Assembly (NCBI GenBank): GCA_023442465.1
Contig: JAEZZQ010000015.1
Span: 496,001 to 560,000, forward strand
Reading direction: 5' to 3'
Source: Bacillota bacterium
Lineage (GTDB): Bacteria; Bacillota; Clostridia; Lachnospirales; Lachnospiraceae
DNA: 64,000 bases
Part shown: one piece after another, positions 9,503-18,766 of the stretch
How the letters are laid out: each line of letters opens with the position of its first letter
How positions within the stretch are numbered: position 1 is the first letter of the stretch
The notes under the pieces: generated by a model
Seen by the model: only the letters and a program-made list of their open reading frames with translations
Database searches by the model: none
What the model was told of the DNA's origin: nothing
Translations under genes and position numbers: made by a program

Positions 9503-10281
9503 ATCAATCCCTCTACAAATGACACTACAATTTTTTTCATCTGTTCAAAAATAAAATTAGATGCTACGGGCAGCATTCCTGCCGTTAAAAACAGCACCGA
9601 CAGACCTACTAAAATCTTGATCTGGATACCAACGGCAAACATATTGAGCTGGGGCGATACCTTCGCCAATATGCCGAGAATGACATTCAGCATTACCATA
9701 ACCAAAAATACCGGAAGGCAGATGCGAAAGCCTATAATAATATAATCGCTCATAAAACGTACCACCGACACCATCAGGGAATCCGTTCTGAATACGGCAC
9801 CGTTTATCGGTATAAGCGTAAAGGTATCCACTAAAGCCTTTAACAGATATTGATACATCCCGCTTACGATGAGCATAAGAGTTATCATATATTGATAGAA
9901 AACACCGGAAATACTTGTAGATTCCTTTGTCGTGGGATCCATGATCATAACCATGGCCAATCCTGTCTCCATATCGATAATGTGTCCTGCAAAGGATACG
10001 ATGGAATTGCACAAATTGGCGCCAAACCCGATGATAAAGCCCGTCAGAGCTTCCTTCATAACAATTACCGTGTAGCCTAGCCATGTGTCGTATTGAAGCG
10101 GCTCGGAAGGTGCCAATACAAAAAAAACGAGCAGTGATACGAAAAAGCTAAGTCCCACTCTTACCTGTCTCGGCGTATTATTCATGCTGAAAAACGGCGC
10201 GATGAAGACAAAGCAGCTCACTCTGGTAAAAATCAATAAAAAATATTCAAGACTTGCATATGTAAAAGCATAATCAATCAT
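9499..10281 (-). CDS. fliR: Flagellar export gate protein FliR
   Basis: FliR forms the export gate core with FliP and FliQ. The 260-residue protein is almost wholly hydrophobic with about six membrane segments. It contains conserved features such as the early FTRVSCFVFIAPFF stretch and GFGANLCNSIVSFAGHIIDMETGLAM, which fits the family. It starts four bases after fliQ stops and overlaps flhB at its end, matching the standard fliP-fliQ-fliR-flhB order. Confidence 0.95.
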   Translation of the reverse strand: MIDYAFTYASLEYFLLIFTRVSCFVFIAPFFSMNNTPRQVRVGLSFFVSLLVFFVLAPSEPLQYDTWLGYTVIVMKEALTGFIIGFGANLCNSIVSFAGHIIDMETGLAMVMIMDPTTKESTSISGVFYQYMITLMLIVSGMYQYLLKALVDTFTLIPINGAVFRTDSLMVSVVRFMSDYIIIGFRICLPVFLVMVMLNVILGILAKVSPQLNMFAVGIQIKILVGLSVLFLTAGMLPVASNFIFEQMKKIVVSFVEGLM

Positions 10282-10285
10282 AATG

Positions 10286-10555
10286 CTACCTTATATAGAC
10301 GCTGAAATCAGACCACAGACTTACCATGAATTCCGACATACCGTTCATCATCCAATGCCCAAGTACCATAATAGACAAAAATACGCAGATGATTTTCGGC
10401 ACAAAAGTAAGCGTCTGCTCCTGGATCGACGTAACGGTCTGAAAAATACTGATAATCAAACCCACGATAAGCGACACGAGCAATATAGGAGCCGATGTCT
10501 TTATGATCAAATATAATGCGGTCGAAGAAATCGCGGTTATGTCATCAATTGTCAT
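10286..10555 (-). CDS. fliQ: Flagellar export gate protein FliQ
   Basis: FliQ is the small gate subunit with two membrane helices. The 89-residue product has helices at about 14-38 (LIIKTSAPILLVSLIVGLII) and about 52-75, separated by the conserved TSIQEQTLTFVPKI loop. Length and hydropathy match the family and it sits between fliP and fliR. Confidence 0.96.
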   Translation of the reverse strand: MTIDDITAISSTALYLIIKTSAPILLVSLIVGLIISIFQTVTSIQEQTLTFVPKIICVFLSIMVLGHWMMNGMSEFMVSLWSDFSVYIR

Positions 10556-10582
10556 ACATTAACTCCCTTTCGCTTTTGTCAT

Positions 10583-11455
10583 TTAATAAAAGGTCTTTAC
10601 AAGGCTTCCTATAATCAAATTCCAGCCATCTGCCAACACAAACAAAAGTATCTTGAAAGGCATGGATATCGTAGTCGGCGGCAGCATCATCATACCCATA
10701 CTCATAAGCGTAGAAGCCACGACCATATCTATGACGATAAATGGAATATAAATCAAAAATCCTATAATAAATGCTGTCCGAAGCTCGCTGATAATAAAAC
10801 TGGGAATCAGAACACTGGTAGGAATACTGGCCAAGTCTCCCTGCCACTCCGTATGGCTTATATCCATGAACAGTCTTACGTCCTTCGCAAGCGTCTGCCC
10901 GTACATGAAATTTCTAAAGGGCTGCATGCCGACCTCCAAGGCCTCGGCCTGATCCATTTCTCCTGCTTCAAAGGGCACTACCGCCTCCTCATACACCTTA
11001 GTCAAAGTAGGCTGCATAATGAAAAAGGTCAAAAACAAAGCTAACCCAATCAACACCTGATTCGGAGGCGCTGTTTGGGTATTCAAAGCTGCCCTCGTAA
11101 AATGCAGAACGATGATAATTCTGGTAAACGAGGTGAGCATTATAATTAATGTTGGTGCAAGCGCAATCAAGGTAAGCGTCAAGAGAATTCTCAGGCTGCC
11201 GTTTAATTGTCCGTTTCCGTCATCATAGGTGATGGTTACGGTATTTGCTATATTAAGTTCCTTTAAATCCTCCGGCGTCTTTGCGTCGCCCGGATCACTG
11301 ATGTTTGTTCTCTCATCAGTGGTGCCTGTCAGGTTCGATTCCCTTGTATCCGCCGCATAAGCCGAAACCGGTCTGACCATACACAACAATATGCCCACCG
11401 AAAACAGCAGGCATATTATTTTTATCATCCTTCTTCCGGAAAAAATTGTTCTCAT
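10583..11455 (-). CDS. fliP: Flagellar export gate protein FliP
   Basis: FliP assembles the pentameric core of the export gate in the membrane. The 290-residue product begins with a cleavable signal peptide (hydrophobic core about 10-28, then VSAYAAD), typical of FliP. Downstream come TSFTRIIIVLHFTRAALNTQ, PPNQVLIGLALFLTFFIM and PFKILLFVLADGW near the C-terminus. A later in-frame start at Met10 (MIKIICLL) is possible, so the first nine residues are uncertain. Confidence 0.96.
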   Translation of the reverse strand: MRTIFSGRRMIKIICLLFSVGILLCMVRPVSAYAADTRESNLTGTTDERTNISDPGDAKTPEDLKELNIANTVTITYDDGNGQLNGSLRILLTLTLIALAPTLIIMLTSFTRIIIVLHFTRAALNTQTAPPNQVLIGLALFLTFFIMQPTLTKVYEEAVVPFEAGEMDQAEALEVGMQPFRNFMYGQTLAKDVRLFMDISHTEWQGDLASIPTSVLIPSFIISELRTAFIIGFLIYIPFIVIDMVVASTLMSMGMMMLPPTTISMPFKILLFVLADGWNLIIGSLVKTFY

Positions 11456-11471
11456 ATATCTCGCCTATTCT

Positions 11472-11843
11472 TCATTTCTTTCGGTCTTTATTCATAATCT
11501 TCGCTTTTTCAAATATCTTCTTAAAATCGGGCATAGCATCTCCCGTTTTATCCGATATATGAATCTGCTCGGCGGGTATCTCTGCAAGCATTGTAATCGT
11601 ATCCTTACCTATTCCTATGGCAAGATACTTATCTCCGGTCTTTATTATCTGGATATATTTATTTGCAGTAATTTTGTAGGTCTCTATAACCTCTATATTC
11701 GCTCCATACGTCCTGCCCTTCTGTAGGTTGGCCATCCATCTGGTAAAAAACCACGTGACTGCCAGTACGAAAACAAATATAACGAGTACCGTCAAAAACT
11801 GCAAATACGAATTCATACTACTCGATACGGTAAGCAGCATCAT
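11472..11843 (-). CDS. fliO: FliO-family export assembly protein
   Basis: FliO (FliZ in Bacillus) is a small membrane protein that helps assemble the FliP ring. The 123-residue product has one N-terminal membrane helix (about 15-35) followed by a cytoplasmic domain with YKITANKYIQIIKTGDKYLAIG, a pattern seen in the FliO family. Identification rests on this weakly conserved pattern plus its position between cheY and fliP. Its start codon overlaps the last base of cheY's stop region. Confidence 0.85.
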   Translation of the reverse strand: MMLLTVSSSMNSYLQFLTVLVIFVFVLAVTWFFTRWMANLQKGRTYGANIEVIETYKITANKYIQIIKTGDKYLAIGIGKDTITMLAEIPAEQIHISDKTGDAMPDFKKIFEKAKIMNKDRKK

Positions 11844-12205
11844 TATCCAACTACTTTCTTAACAGCCTCCAAAACGCGATCCGCTTGGAAAGGCTTAACG
11901 ATAAAGTCCTTTGCTCCTGCCTGAATAGATTCTATAACCATCGCCTGCTGACCCATTGCAGAGCACATGATTACGAGAGCGGAAGGATCTGCCTCTTTAA
12001 TTTTCTTCAATGCCATGATTCCGTCCATTTCCGGCATGGTAATATCCATAAGGACAAGGTCGGGATTCAATTCGCCATACTTCTCCACTGCCTTCACTCC
12101 GTTTTCCGCTTCACCCGCAACGTTATATCCGTTTTTCGTAAGGATATCTTTAATCATCATACGCATGAATGCTGCATCGTCGCAAATTAAAATGTTCTTT
12201 GCCAT
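11843..12205 (-). CDS. cheY: Chemotaxis response regulator CheY
   Basis: CheY-P binds the motor switch to control rotation. The 120-residue product is a stand-alone receiver domain with acidic pocket Asp9/Asp10, phosphoacceptor Asp54 in LMDITMPEMDG, Ser82 at the Thr/Ser position and Lys104 in VKPF. It lies between fliY and fliO, the usual Bacillus/Clostridium position. Its phosphatases would be FliY (next gene) and CheC (left edge). Confidence 0.97.
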   Translation of the reverse strand: MAKNILICDDAAFMRMMIKDILTKNGYNVAGEAENGVKAVEKYGELNPDLVLMDITMPEMDGIMALKKIKEADPSALVIMCSAMGQQAMVIESIQAGAKDFIVKPFQADRVLEAVKKVVG

Positions 12206-12228
12206 ATCTCTTTCTCCTATTTTTCTTC

Positions 12229-13389
12229 TTATTTAATAATTTCTGTTACTCGGATACCGAAGCTTTCTTCGATTACCACAACTTCACCTTTTGCTACAAA
12301 TTTGCCATTTACCAAAACATCTATCGGTTCTCCGGCAATCTTGTCGAGTTCAATAATTGTACCCGGAGCGAAATCTAAAATTTCAGATATCGATTTACTC
12401 GTTCTGCCCAGTTCTACAGTTACCTCTAGCGGTACATCCATTATCAGTCCGATATTTTCATTGCTTTGAAGCCCGCTGTAATCGGTTGTAAAATTCTGGA
12501 ACTGTGCAGGCTGAACATTCATATTCTGCATCTGCGGCATAGCCACTTGCGGCATCCCCATCATTGCCATCTGCTGCATTCCATTGCCTCCTATTGCTGC
12601 CATCTGCGGCGGTATATTCTGTATCTGCGGCGGTTCCGCTACTGGAACCGGTGCAGGTGCAGGCTGTGAATTTTCTATTTGGTTATTTATGAAAGTCTCA
12701 TATAACGTCTTCGCAAAATCGACTGGATATAACTGCATGATTATGCTGTCTACCAAATCTCCAATTTGCATTCTGAAGGAAATTTTCACAAATGCGCCAT
12801 CCAGAAAAGAAGCAATATCGCCGCCCGACTTAAATGCGTTTAAGTCGACCAGGCTGGCATCCGGGGGGCTGATATCGATCATCGTACCGAGCATAGTAGA
12901 AAGAGAAGTGGCCGCCGAACCCATCATCTGGTTCATCGCTTCAGAAATCGCACTAAGATGCATCTCTCCCAGCTCTCCGTCCGTGTTCGTTCCGTCACCG
13001 CCCATCATAAGGTCGGTAATGATCTTAACGTCGTGCTCCTTGAGCACTAAGATATTGGAACCTTCCAGGCCCGAAGTGTACCTTATCTGAATGAATACAC
13101 AAGGCCTCTCATAGTCTCCCGTCATATTCGCCCAATTGGATAATGTCACTCGGGGAGTTGTAATATTAACTTTTCGATTGACCAAAGAATACAATGTCGT
13201 TGCCGACGATCCCATGCTGATATTGGCGATTTCTCCAATGGCATCCTTTTCCACTTCGGAAAGTAAACTTTCGTCTATAAAGACGGCTGAGGCGCCCGAA
13301 GCCGACGATTCCCCTCCTCCATCTTCCTCCGATAGGTCCATTCCGTTCAATAACGCATTTATTTCGTCTTGAGATAACATTCCATCCAT
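12229..13389 (-). CDS. fliY: Flagellar switch and CheY-P phosphatase FliY
   Basis: FliY replaces FliN in Gram-positive motor switches. The 386-residue protein begins with a CheY-P-binding-like segment (LSQDEINALL). It then has two CheC-type phosphatase motifs, around 49-56 (DAIGEIAN) and in SAISEAMN near 150, each giving the acidic-Glu-Asn pattern. A Met/Gln/Pro-rich linker follows at about 245-300 (MQQMAMMGMPQ), then a FliN/SpoA surface domain at about 310-385. Both active sites look intact. Confidence 0.96.
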   Translation of the reverse strand: MDGMLSQDEINALLNGMDLSEEDGGGESSASGASAVFIDESLLSEVEKDAIGEIANISMGSSATTLYSLVNRKVNITTPRVTLSNWANMTGDYERPCVFIQIRYTSGLEGSNILVLKEHDVKIITDLMMGGDGTNTDGELGEMHLSAISEAMNQMMGSAATSLSTMLGTMIDISPPDASLVDLNAFKSGGDIASFLDGAFVKISFRMQIGDLVDSIIMQLYPVDFAKTLYETFINNQIENSQPAPAPVPVAEPPQIQNIPPQMAAIGGNGMQQMAMMGMPQVAMPQMQNMNVQPAQFQNFTTDYSGLQSNENIGLIMDVPLEVTVELGRTSKSISEILDFAPGTIIELDKIAGEPIDVLVNGKFVAKGEVVVIEESFGIRVTEIIK

Positions 13390-13390
13390 G

Positions 13391-14371
13391 TTATTCCCCC
13401 TCTCTGATTACCGAGGTGACTCTTACCGCATATTTATCTTTGCTGGAGCCCGGTAACGCGGTGAATTTCTTTATATTTCCGACATAAACGCTAAGTTCAT
13501 TGTCGACCCTTTTATCCAGCCTGATAATATCGCCCGGCTGTAGATTAACAAAATCATTGACCAAAACACTGCTTCTTCCCAGAATCGCTTTCACAGGAAT
13601 ATCAACTCTTCGAATCAGCGCCTCGATGTATTCTTCATAATGCTCGTCATTCTTTTCCTGCATGGTGGAATACCAATACTTCGTATTCAACTTATCCATG
13701 ACATCTTCCAGCGTGAAATAAGGAAGACATATATTCATCAACCCCTCAACATCGCCGATTTTCATATTTAAAGTGACAATCGCTATCATATCGCTGGGCG
13801 CAATGACCTGAGCGAACTGCGAATTAGTCTCAATTCTTTCCATCATAGGATTTACATCCACGACATTTTTCCACGGTTCCCGCATGAGCTGCATGCAGAC
13901 TATCATAAGCTTCTCGATAATAGTCATCTCTATTTCAGAAAAATCCCTGTTTTTCTCCAATGCACCTCCTGGTCCGCCCAGCATTCTATCTATCATCGCA
14001 AAGCCCAGATTGCAGGACAATTCCACGATGATACTTCCAGGCAGCGGTGAAAAATTCACGATTCCCAGAATAACCGGATTGGACAGCGCATTTGAAAATT
14101 CCGAAAAAGTAACCGCTTCCGAACTCGCCACACTGACTTGTATGTTTTTACGCAAGTAAACCGGTAAATTCGTAGATATTAACCTTCCATAATGCTCATG
14201 TATAATTTCCAAAGTTCTTAAATGCTCCTTGGAAAACTTCGCAGGGCGTTTGAAGTCATAGTTCTTCACTTGCTTCTCACCATGCTCCTGCATCTCGTCT
14301 ACGTCCAATTCACCCGTACTTAATGCCGCGAGCAAATTGTCGATTTCGTTTTGTGACAGTACCTCACCCAC
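13391..14371 (-). CDS. fliM: Flagellar motor switch protein FliM
   Basis: FliM forms the body of the C ring and binds CheY-P through its N-terminus. The 326-residue product starts with LSQNEIDNLL, the CheY-binding peptide, followed by RPAKFSKEHLRTLEIIHEHY and the GGxG-like MLGGPGG motif of the middle domain, and ends in a SpoA domain. It abuts fliY by a single base, so the two switch subunits are probably translated together. Confidence 0.97.
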   Translation of the reverse strand: MGEVLSQNEIDNLLAALSTGELDVDEMQEHGEKQVKNYDFKRPAKFSKEHLRTLEIIHEHYGRLISTNLPVYLRKNIQVSVASSEAVTFSEFSNALSNPVILGIVNFSPLPGSIIVELSCNLGFAMIDRMLGGPGGALEKNRDFSEIEMTIIEKLMIVCMQLMREPWKNVVDVNPMMERIETNSQFAQVIAPSDMIAIVTLNMKIGDVEGLMNICLPYFTLEDVMDKLNTKYWYSTMQEKNDEHYEEYIEALIRRVDIPVKAILGRSSVLVNDFVNLQPGDIIRLDKRVDNELSVYVGNIKKFTALPGSSKDKYAVRVTSVIREGE

Positions 14372-14402
14372 TCAAGTCACCTCCTGCCTATTTCTTAGCA
14401 GA

Positions 14403-14921
14403 TTATTGGAACTTAATGTCACTAAACGAAACATTATAAACAAATTTTGAATCGAACATGCGCTGAATTCTTCTTAAAATTTCCTGCTTAGCTTCATTCT
14501 GCGTATCGCTCGTCATAAGCTCATCCATCGTATAGCTTCCAATTATGTCTATTATCTCACTCATAATAAGCGGCTCATAAGTCGCCATACTTTCAGAGCT
14601 TCCATAATCTTTATATCCATCTGCCTTCGTATTCAGGGAAAGTGCTACAGATGCCAGACAATAGTGAGTGCTTCCATCCTCACTATTTTTCAGAGTAACC
14701 GTCATAGGTTCAGAGATATTATACACTTCTGTCTGTGACAGGGGAACGGTTCCCGCACCTCCCGCTTCTCCTAATTCTAAACGAAGTACCGATGCGATAT
14801 CCGTCACAAGTTCTGTTGTCTTCTTCGAAGCGCCGGTTACGCTGAACATCATAATGGATGTTAATACAATATTCACGATCAGCAAACCGAGTATCAGTAC
14901 AGACAATAAATTATTCTTCAT
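14403..14921 (-). CDS. fliL: FliL-family basal body protein
   Basis: FliL is a single-pass membrane protein that stabilises stators around the basal body. The 172-residue product has an N-terminal helix (about 7-28, LILGLLIVNIVLTSIMM) and an extracellular domain ending in RRIQRMFDSKFVYNVSFSDIKFQ, close to the FliL C-terminal pattern. The family is weakly conserved; position between motB and fliM supports the name. Confidence 0.88.
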   Translation of the reverse strand: MKNNLLSVLILGLLIVNIVLTSIMMFSVTGASKKTTELVTDIASVLRLELGEAGGAGTVPLSQTEVYNISEPMTVTLKNSEDGSTHYCLASVALSLNTKADGYKDYGSSESMATYEPLIMSEIIDIIGSYTMDELMTSDTQNEAKQEILRRIQRMFDSKFVYNVSFSDIKFQ

Positions 14922-14943
14922 TTTAAAACTTCCTCCCGCTCGT

Positions 14944-15759
14944 TTAATAGGAACTTAGCGAATTGTAAATTCTTATTTCTACCCTTCTGTTCAATGCCCG
15001 GCCCTGCGCAGTGGAATTGTCCGCTATCGGAACATATTCTCCGCGGCCGGAATGCTTAATAATTGCAGGGTCAAGATCCGCATGTTCAATCAGGTAATTG
15101 AATACCGAGAGCGCCCTTCCGCTGCTCAATTCATCGTTATTTGAATACTTTGATCCCGACATTGGAACATTGTCCGTATGTCCTTCTACCTCTATCGTGC
15201 TCTGCGCATAATGTTCCAGCATAACGCCTATCTTGTCTAATACCGGTAAGGATTCCTCCTTAAGCACGGTGCTTCCGGAATCGAATAACAAGGAACCTCT
15301 AAGCGTAAGCTGCACATATTGAGAGGTAAATTCAACATTGATAACATCGCTGAGGCCTTGTTCGGCAACTGCCTCCTCCACCTTCTCGGAAAGTTCCTCC
15401 GACTCCTTTAACTTGGCTTCTTCCATCTTCCTCTCAACATCGCCGAGAGAATCCGGGACAGCGTCACCTTCCTCTGCCTTTCCGGTACTGTTTATGTATT
15501 GATCCAGCTCGTTGAGCTGGCTAACACCGTTACTGATTAAAATACCATCTCCTATCGCCAATGCGCCTCCGTCAAATATGCTGAAAGCCTGACTAAACGA
15601 TGCTGCCAACAGATCAAACTTCTGTGCATCCACCGAAGACATGGAAAAAAGTAAAACAAAAAAACATAAAAGTAAATTCATTAGATCACCGAATGTGGAT
15701 ATCCATGCCGGAGAGCCCTTTGGCGGTTCTTCTTTCTTTTGCCTATCCAATCGATTCAC
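14944..15759 (-). CDS. motB: Flagellar stator protein MotB
   Basis: MotB anchors the ion-driven stator to peptidoglycan. Residues about 17-40 (PAWISTFGDLMNLLLCFFVL) carry the essential ion-binding Asp25 at the start of the single membrane helix, and an OmpA-like peptidoglycan domain with EGHTDNVPM spans about 175-265. In-frame starts are GTG 15759 and TTG 15750; the TTG has GGAGGTGA spaced eight bases upstream and may be the real one. The gene overlaps the motA stop, implying translational coupling. Confidence 0.95.
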   Translation of the reverse strand: MNRLDRQKKEEPPKGSPAWISTFGDLMNLLLCFFVLLFSMSSVDAQKFDLLAASFSQAFSIFDGGALAIGDGILISNGVSQLNELDQYINSTGKAEEGDAVPDSLGDVERKMEEAKLKESEELSEKVEEAVAEQGLSDVINVEFTSQYVQLTLRGSLLFDSGSTVLKEESLPVLDKIGVMLEHYAQSTIEVEGHTDNVPMSGSKYSNNDELSSGRALSVFNYLIEHADLDPAIIKHSGRGEYVPIADNSTAQGRALNRRVEIRIYNSLSSY

Positions 15760-16540
15760 CTCCGCTTTCGCTATCCCAGCTTTCTTTATCCCTCGGAGAC
15801 AAGAACGATTTCAATTTTTCTTCTATAACTCGCGGGTTCTCACCTGCCTGAATGGAGAGAAGTCCTTCTATCATAATTTCCTTCAACCGAACCTCTTCCG
15901 CATTGTTTTCTTTTAATTTACTCGCAACCGGCGTGCATATCCAGTTGGCTAAAAGCGAACCGTATAAGGTCGTAATAAGCGCAGTTGCCATACCCGGACC
16001 AATTGCCGACGGATCATCCATCCGATTGAGCATGTTTACCAAGCCGACAAGGGTTCCAATCATACCCCACGCAGGTCCCATCGCTCCAAGAGCGTCCCAA
16101 AATCCAATTTTTGTCTTATGTCTTTCCTCCATGCTGGCAAGCTCTGTATCCATTATGGCTCGAACCAATTCCTGATCTGTACCGTCTACGATGAGAAGAA
16201 TACCTTTTCTCAAAAATTCATCGTCGAGATCCGACGCTCTTTCCTCCAGTGCCAAGAGTCCTTCTTTTCTAGCCACATTAGACAACTCAATTATCTGCCT
16301 GATCGTCTCAGGGGTATTGTTGTCTGACGCTCTTAGAACCAATCGGAAGCTCTTTATCCCTTCCACAAAATTCTGCAACGAGTATGATGCAAGCACACAG
16401 CATAAAGAACCGCCAAAGGTAATAAAAACAGAAGCAACGTCCCAAAAACTGCCAACTGCTGATATTCCTCCACTAGTCAAGATACCAAATATAAACACTA
16501 TGCCGCATAGAATAAGACCTAATATTGATGCTATATCCAC
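15743..16540 (-). CDS. motA: Flagellar stator protein MotA
   Basis: MotA forms the ion-channel ring of the stator and pushes against FliG. The 265-residue protein has four membrane segments (two near the N-terminus, two around 145-200), the conserved GAMGPAWGMIGTLVGLVNML stretch and cytoplasmic charged residues between helices 2 and 3. A cytoplasmic tail follows. It precedes and overlaps motB, the universal pair order. I cannot tell from sequence alone whether H+ or Na+ is used. Confidence 0.96.
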   Translation of the reverse strand: MDIASILGLILCGIVFIFGILTSGGISAVGSFWDVASVFITFGGSLCCVLASYSLQNFVEGIKSFRLVLRASDNNTPETIRQIIELSNVARKEGLLALEERASDLDDEFLRKGILLIVDGTDQELVRAIMDTELASMEERHKTKIGFWDALGAMGPAWGMIGTLVGLVNMLNRMDDPSAIGPGMATALITTLYGSLLANWICTPVASKLKENNAEEVRLKEIMIEGLLSIQAGENPRVIEEKLKSFLSPRDKESWDSESGGESIG

Positions 16541-16563
16541 GAATCATTCCCTTGATTTCCGCG

Positions 16564-16749
16564 TCAATCCGCAAAAATATCCTTTCTATACGATTTTACT
16601 AGATTTTTCACGTCTTGTCTACTTTCTTTTACAATTATTTTACGGCCTGTAGTAAATGAAACGACTGTATCTGGTGTCTCTTCCACCAGTTCGATCAAAT
16701 CCGGATTGATCAATATTTTCGATCCGTTTATCTTTGTAACTTCTATCAT
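16564..16749 (-). CDS. flbD: FlbD/SwrD-family flagellar protein
   Basis: FlbD (SwrD in Bacillus) is a short protein that increases flagellar motor torque. I choose the ATG at 16749 (61 residues, MIEVTKINGSKI) because GGAG precedes it by nine bases and family members start this way; ATG 16755 is also possible, and a longer in-frame start at 16776 reads through the ribosome site. NPDLIELVEETPDT and TGRKIIVKES are family patterns. It lies between flgE and motA as usual. Confidence 0.92.
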   Translation of the reverse strand: MIEVTKINGSKILINPDLIELVEETPDTVVSFTTGRKIIVKESRQDVKNLVKSYRKDIFAD

Positions 16750-16809
16750 TTTCATCCTCTCCTCTTCCGGACTCAAAAGCCCCTTCTGCCCCTAGTCCTA
16801 CAAGATGAC

Positions 16810-16833
16810 GGGGAACTCAGTTTCAAGTTCCCC
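16810..16833 (-). other. Intercistronic hairpin between flgE and flbD
   Basis: GGGGAACT and AGTTCCCC form an 8-bp perfect stem with an 8-base loop in the 113-base gap after flgE. No U-tract follows on the minus strand, so it does not look like a simple terminator. It could protect or process the flgE message, which needs a higher output than neighbours. Function is inference. Confidence 0.45.
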
Positions 16834-16862
16834 ATTATGTTGTGTTCCTTTACATTATATTA

Positions 16863-18680
16863 CTAACGCTTAAGGTTTGTCAATTCTTCTAACATCGTAT
16901 CAGAAACTGTAATAATTCGGCTGTTTGCCTGGAATCCCCTCTGTGTCGTAATCATCTCCGTAAACTCCTGAGACAGGTCTACATTACTCATCTCGAGAAC
17001 ACCGGTCTGCATGTAGCCGCCGTCGGCTGTGATATCCACGCCGGTACCATCGAAGGCACCAGAGTTCATGGTAGCAGAATAAAGGTTATCCCCCTGCTTC
17101 TCCAGACCAGAAGGATTGGCGAATACTGCAGTAGCTATCTGTCCAAGGCACTTGCTCTGACCATTATCGTAAGAAGCAGTAATAACACCATCCTTACTTA
17201 TAGAAATAGCAATCATATCTCCTGTCTTTCGTCCGGCACCAAGTCCGTCAGAAGTTCCGCTCGTCATCGCAACGGTGCTTGAGCCGTTGTTGTTTACGCT
17301 TTGTGTCGTTGAAAAATCGATGGCAATTGTGAAAAACCCTTTCAGGGAACCAAAGCTCATATTTATAGTTCCTGCCCCGCTTCCACCCACAGATGTAAAC
17401 TTACCATTCTCAGTACTATACACGAGGTATGCTGAATCTTGTACTGTCTTTTTAGTAACAGTCAGTGTTCCATCCAATCCTATCGTTAGCGACTTAACTC
17501 CCTCTTCATTAATATTCAATCCATAGAGAGCCAAAACCTCATCTGCATCAACAGCAGGGTCTGGTATATTATATACTTGCCCTGGAGTTACTGCCAAGGT
17601 ATTCCCATCAGGATTAGATATCGTCACACTTGTCGTATTAAAATTACCGCTCTTTACAACATACTCCTCGCCAACTAGCGAAGCATCCGTAGCCGTTGCT
17701 ACTTTTAATGAACCATTTCCATCAATAGTAAATGTTTGGATTTTAGTAAAATCAGCATTGCCATACGCTGCTTTCAAAGCAGCTAATTGTGTTGCATCCA
17801 TAGCTGACGTCGTTATAGTGGCACCAATAGAACCTATAGTGGAGCCTCCAATCGTGAAAGCCGTACCAGTCGTACCACTTGCGGAGCCATTCACAAGCGT
17901 ATATGCCTGCGATACTGCTACATCCAAGCTTCCGCCAAAAGATACTTCATCCAAGGCGGTTCCTATGCTATCTCCATTGGAATCCAGAATATCATCTAAT
18001 TGAATATAGTATTGTCCAGAGGTTGTAGTAGCGTGAATACTATATTTAGCTGTATACTTAAACCCCATGTTATCGTAAAATTCAAAGTTCATGATTCTGC
18101 CGGAGGTACTGTTTACCTTCGTATCATTTTTATCGATAATACCTGTTACTCTCGCCGCGCTGGTCGCTTCCGGAGGATAGGTCATGTTCGTATCGTCCAT
18201 GATTTTAAGCGCCGTTACCGTATCCGCTTTCGGTGCGCCTGTCGTCGGGTCTACCTTCCATCCCATAACGTTATAGCCTGTGCTGGTCATAGCAAGGTTT
18301 CCCGCGCCGTCCACATAAAAAGAACCGTCTCTGGTAAAGAAATTCTCCGCGCCGTTGCTAACTACAAAGAAAGCATCACCCGTTATCATAATATCAAACG
18401 GGTTATTCGTCGTCTGCGCAGAACCCTGCTGAGAAATAGCTGTATTAATCGCTCCCGTAACTACGCCGAGACCGATCTGCTTGGCGTTGGTACCACCTAC
18501 GCCCGTCGTCGCATTCGCTCCGGACGCTGCCTGTGTCGTCTGATACATTAAATCTCTGAATGTCACAGACTGTGATTTATAAGCTGTCGTATTGACGTTA
18601 GCGATATTATTACCGATAACGTCCATCTTTGTCTGATGTGTTCTTAATCCTGACACACCAGAATACAATGATCTCATCAT
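16863..18680 (-). CDS. flgE: Flagellar hook protein FlgE
   Basis: FlgE polymerises into the hook. The N-terminus (MMRSLYSGVSGLRTHQTKMD, then GNNIANVNTTAYK) and C-terminus (NVDLSQEFTEMITTQRGFQA) are the conserved rod/hook helices. At 605 residues it is much longer than Bacillus FlgE (about 264) or Salmonella FlgE (about 400). The extra length lies in a Gly/Ser/Thr-rich central region (about 250-450) containing two related units, about 298-342 and 380-421, each with a Leu-Ala-Tyr-Gly stretch followed by a TI-x-GL/NG-TL/SL-V strand pair. A strong AAGGAGG site lies seven to eight bases before the ATG. Confidence 0.95.
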   Translation of the reverse strand: MMRSLYSGVSGLRTHQTKMDVIGNNIANVNTTAYKSQSVTFRDLMYQTTQAASGANATTGVGGTNAKQIGLGVVTGAINTAISQQGSAQTTNNPFDIMITGDAFFVVSNGAENFFTRDGSFYVDGAGNLAMTSTGYNVMGWKVDPTTGAPKADTVTALKIMDDTNMTYPPEATSAARVTGIIDKNDTKVNSTSGRIMNFEFYDNMGFKYTAKYSIHATTTSGQYYIQLDDILDSNGDSIGTALDEVSFGGSLDVAVSQAYTLVNGSASGTTGTAFTIGGSTIGSIGATITTSAMDATQLAALKAAYGNADFTKIQTFTIDGNGSLKVATATDASLVGEEYVVKSGNFNTTSVTISNPDGNTLAVTPGQVYNIPDPAVDADEVLALYGLNINEEGVKSLTIGLDGTLTVTKKTVQDSAYLVYSTENGKFTSVGGSGAGTINMSFGSLKGFFTIAIDFSTTQSVNNNGSSTVAMTSGTSDGLGAGRKTGDMIAISISKDGVITASYDNGQSKCLGQIATAVFANPSGLEKQGDNLYSATMNSGAFDGTGVDITADGGYMQTGVLEMSNVDLSQEFTEMITTQRGFQANSRIITVSDTMLEELTNLKR

Positions 18681-18766
18681 AATGAATGACCTCCTTATTT
18701 ATACCGCTCGATGCCGCTTCGCTCCTTCTGTCATTCCGGAACGGCAGCCCCCTTGTAAGGTCCGGC

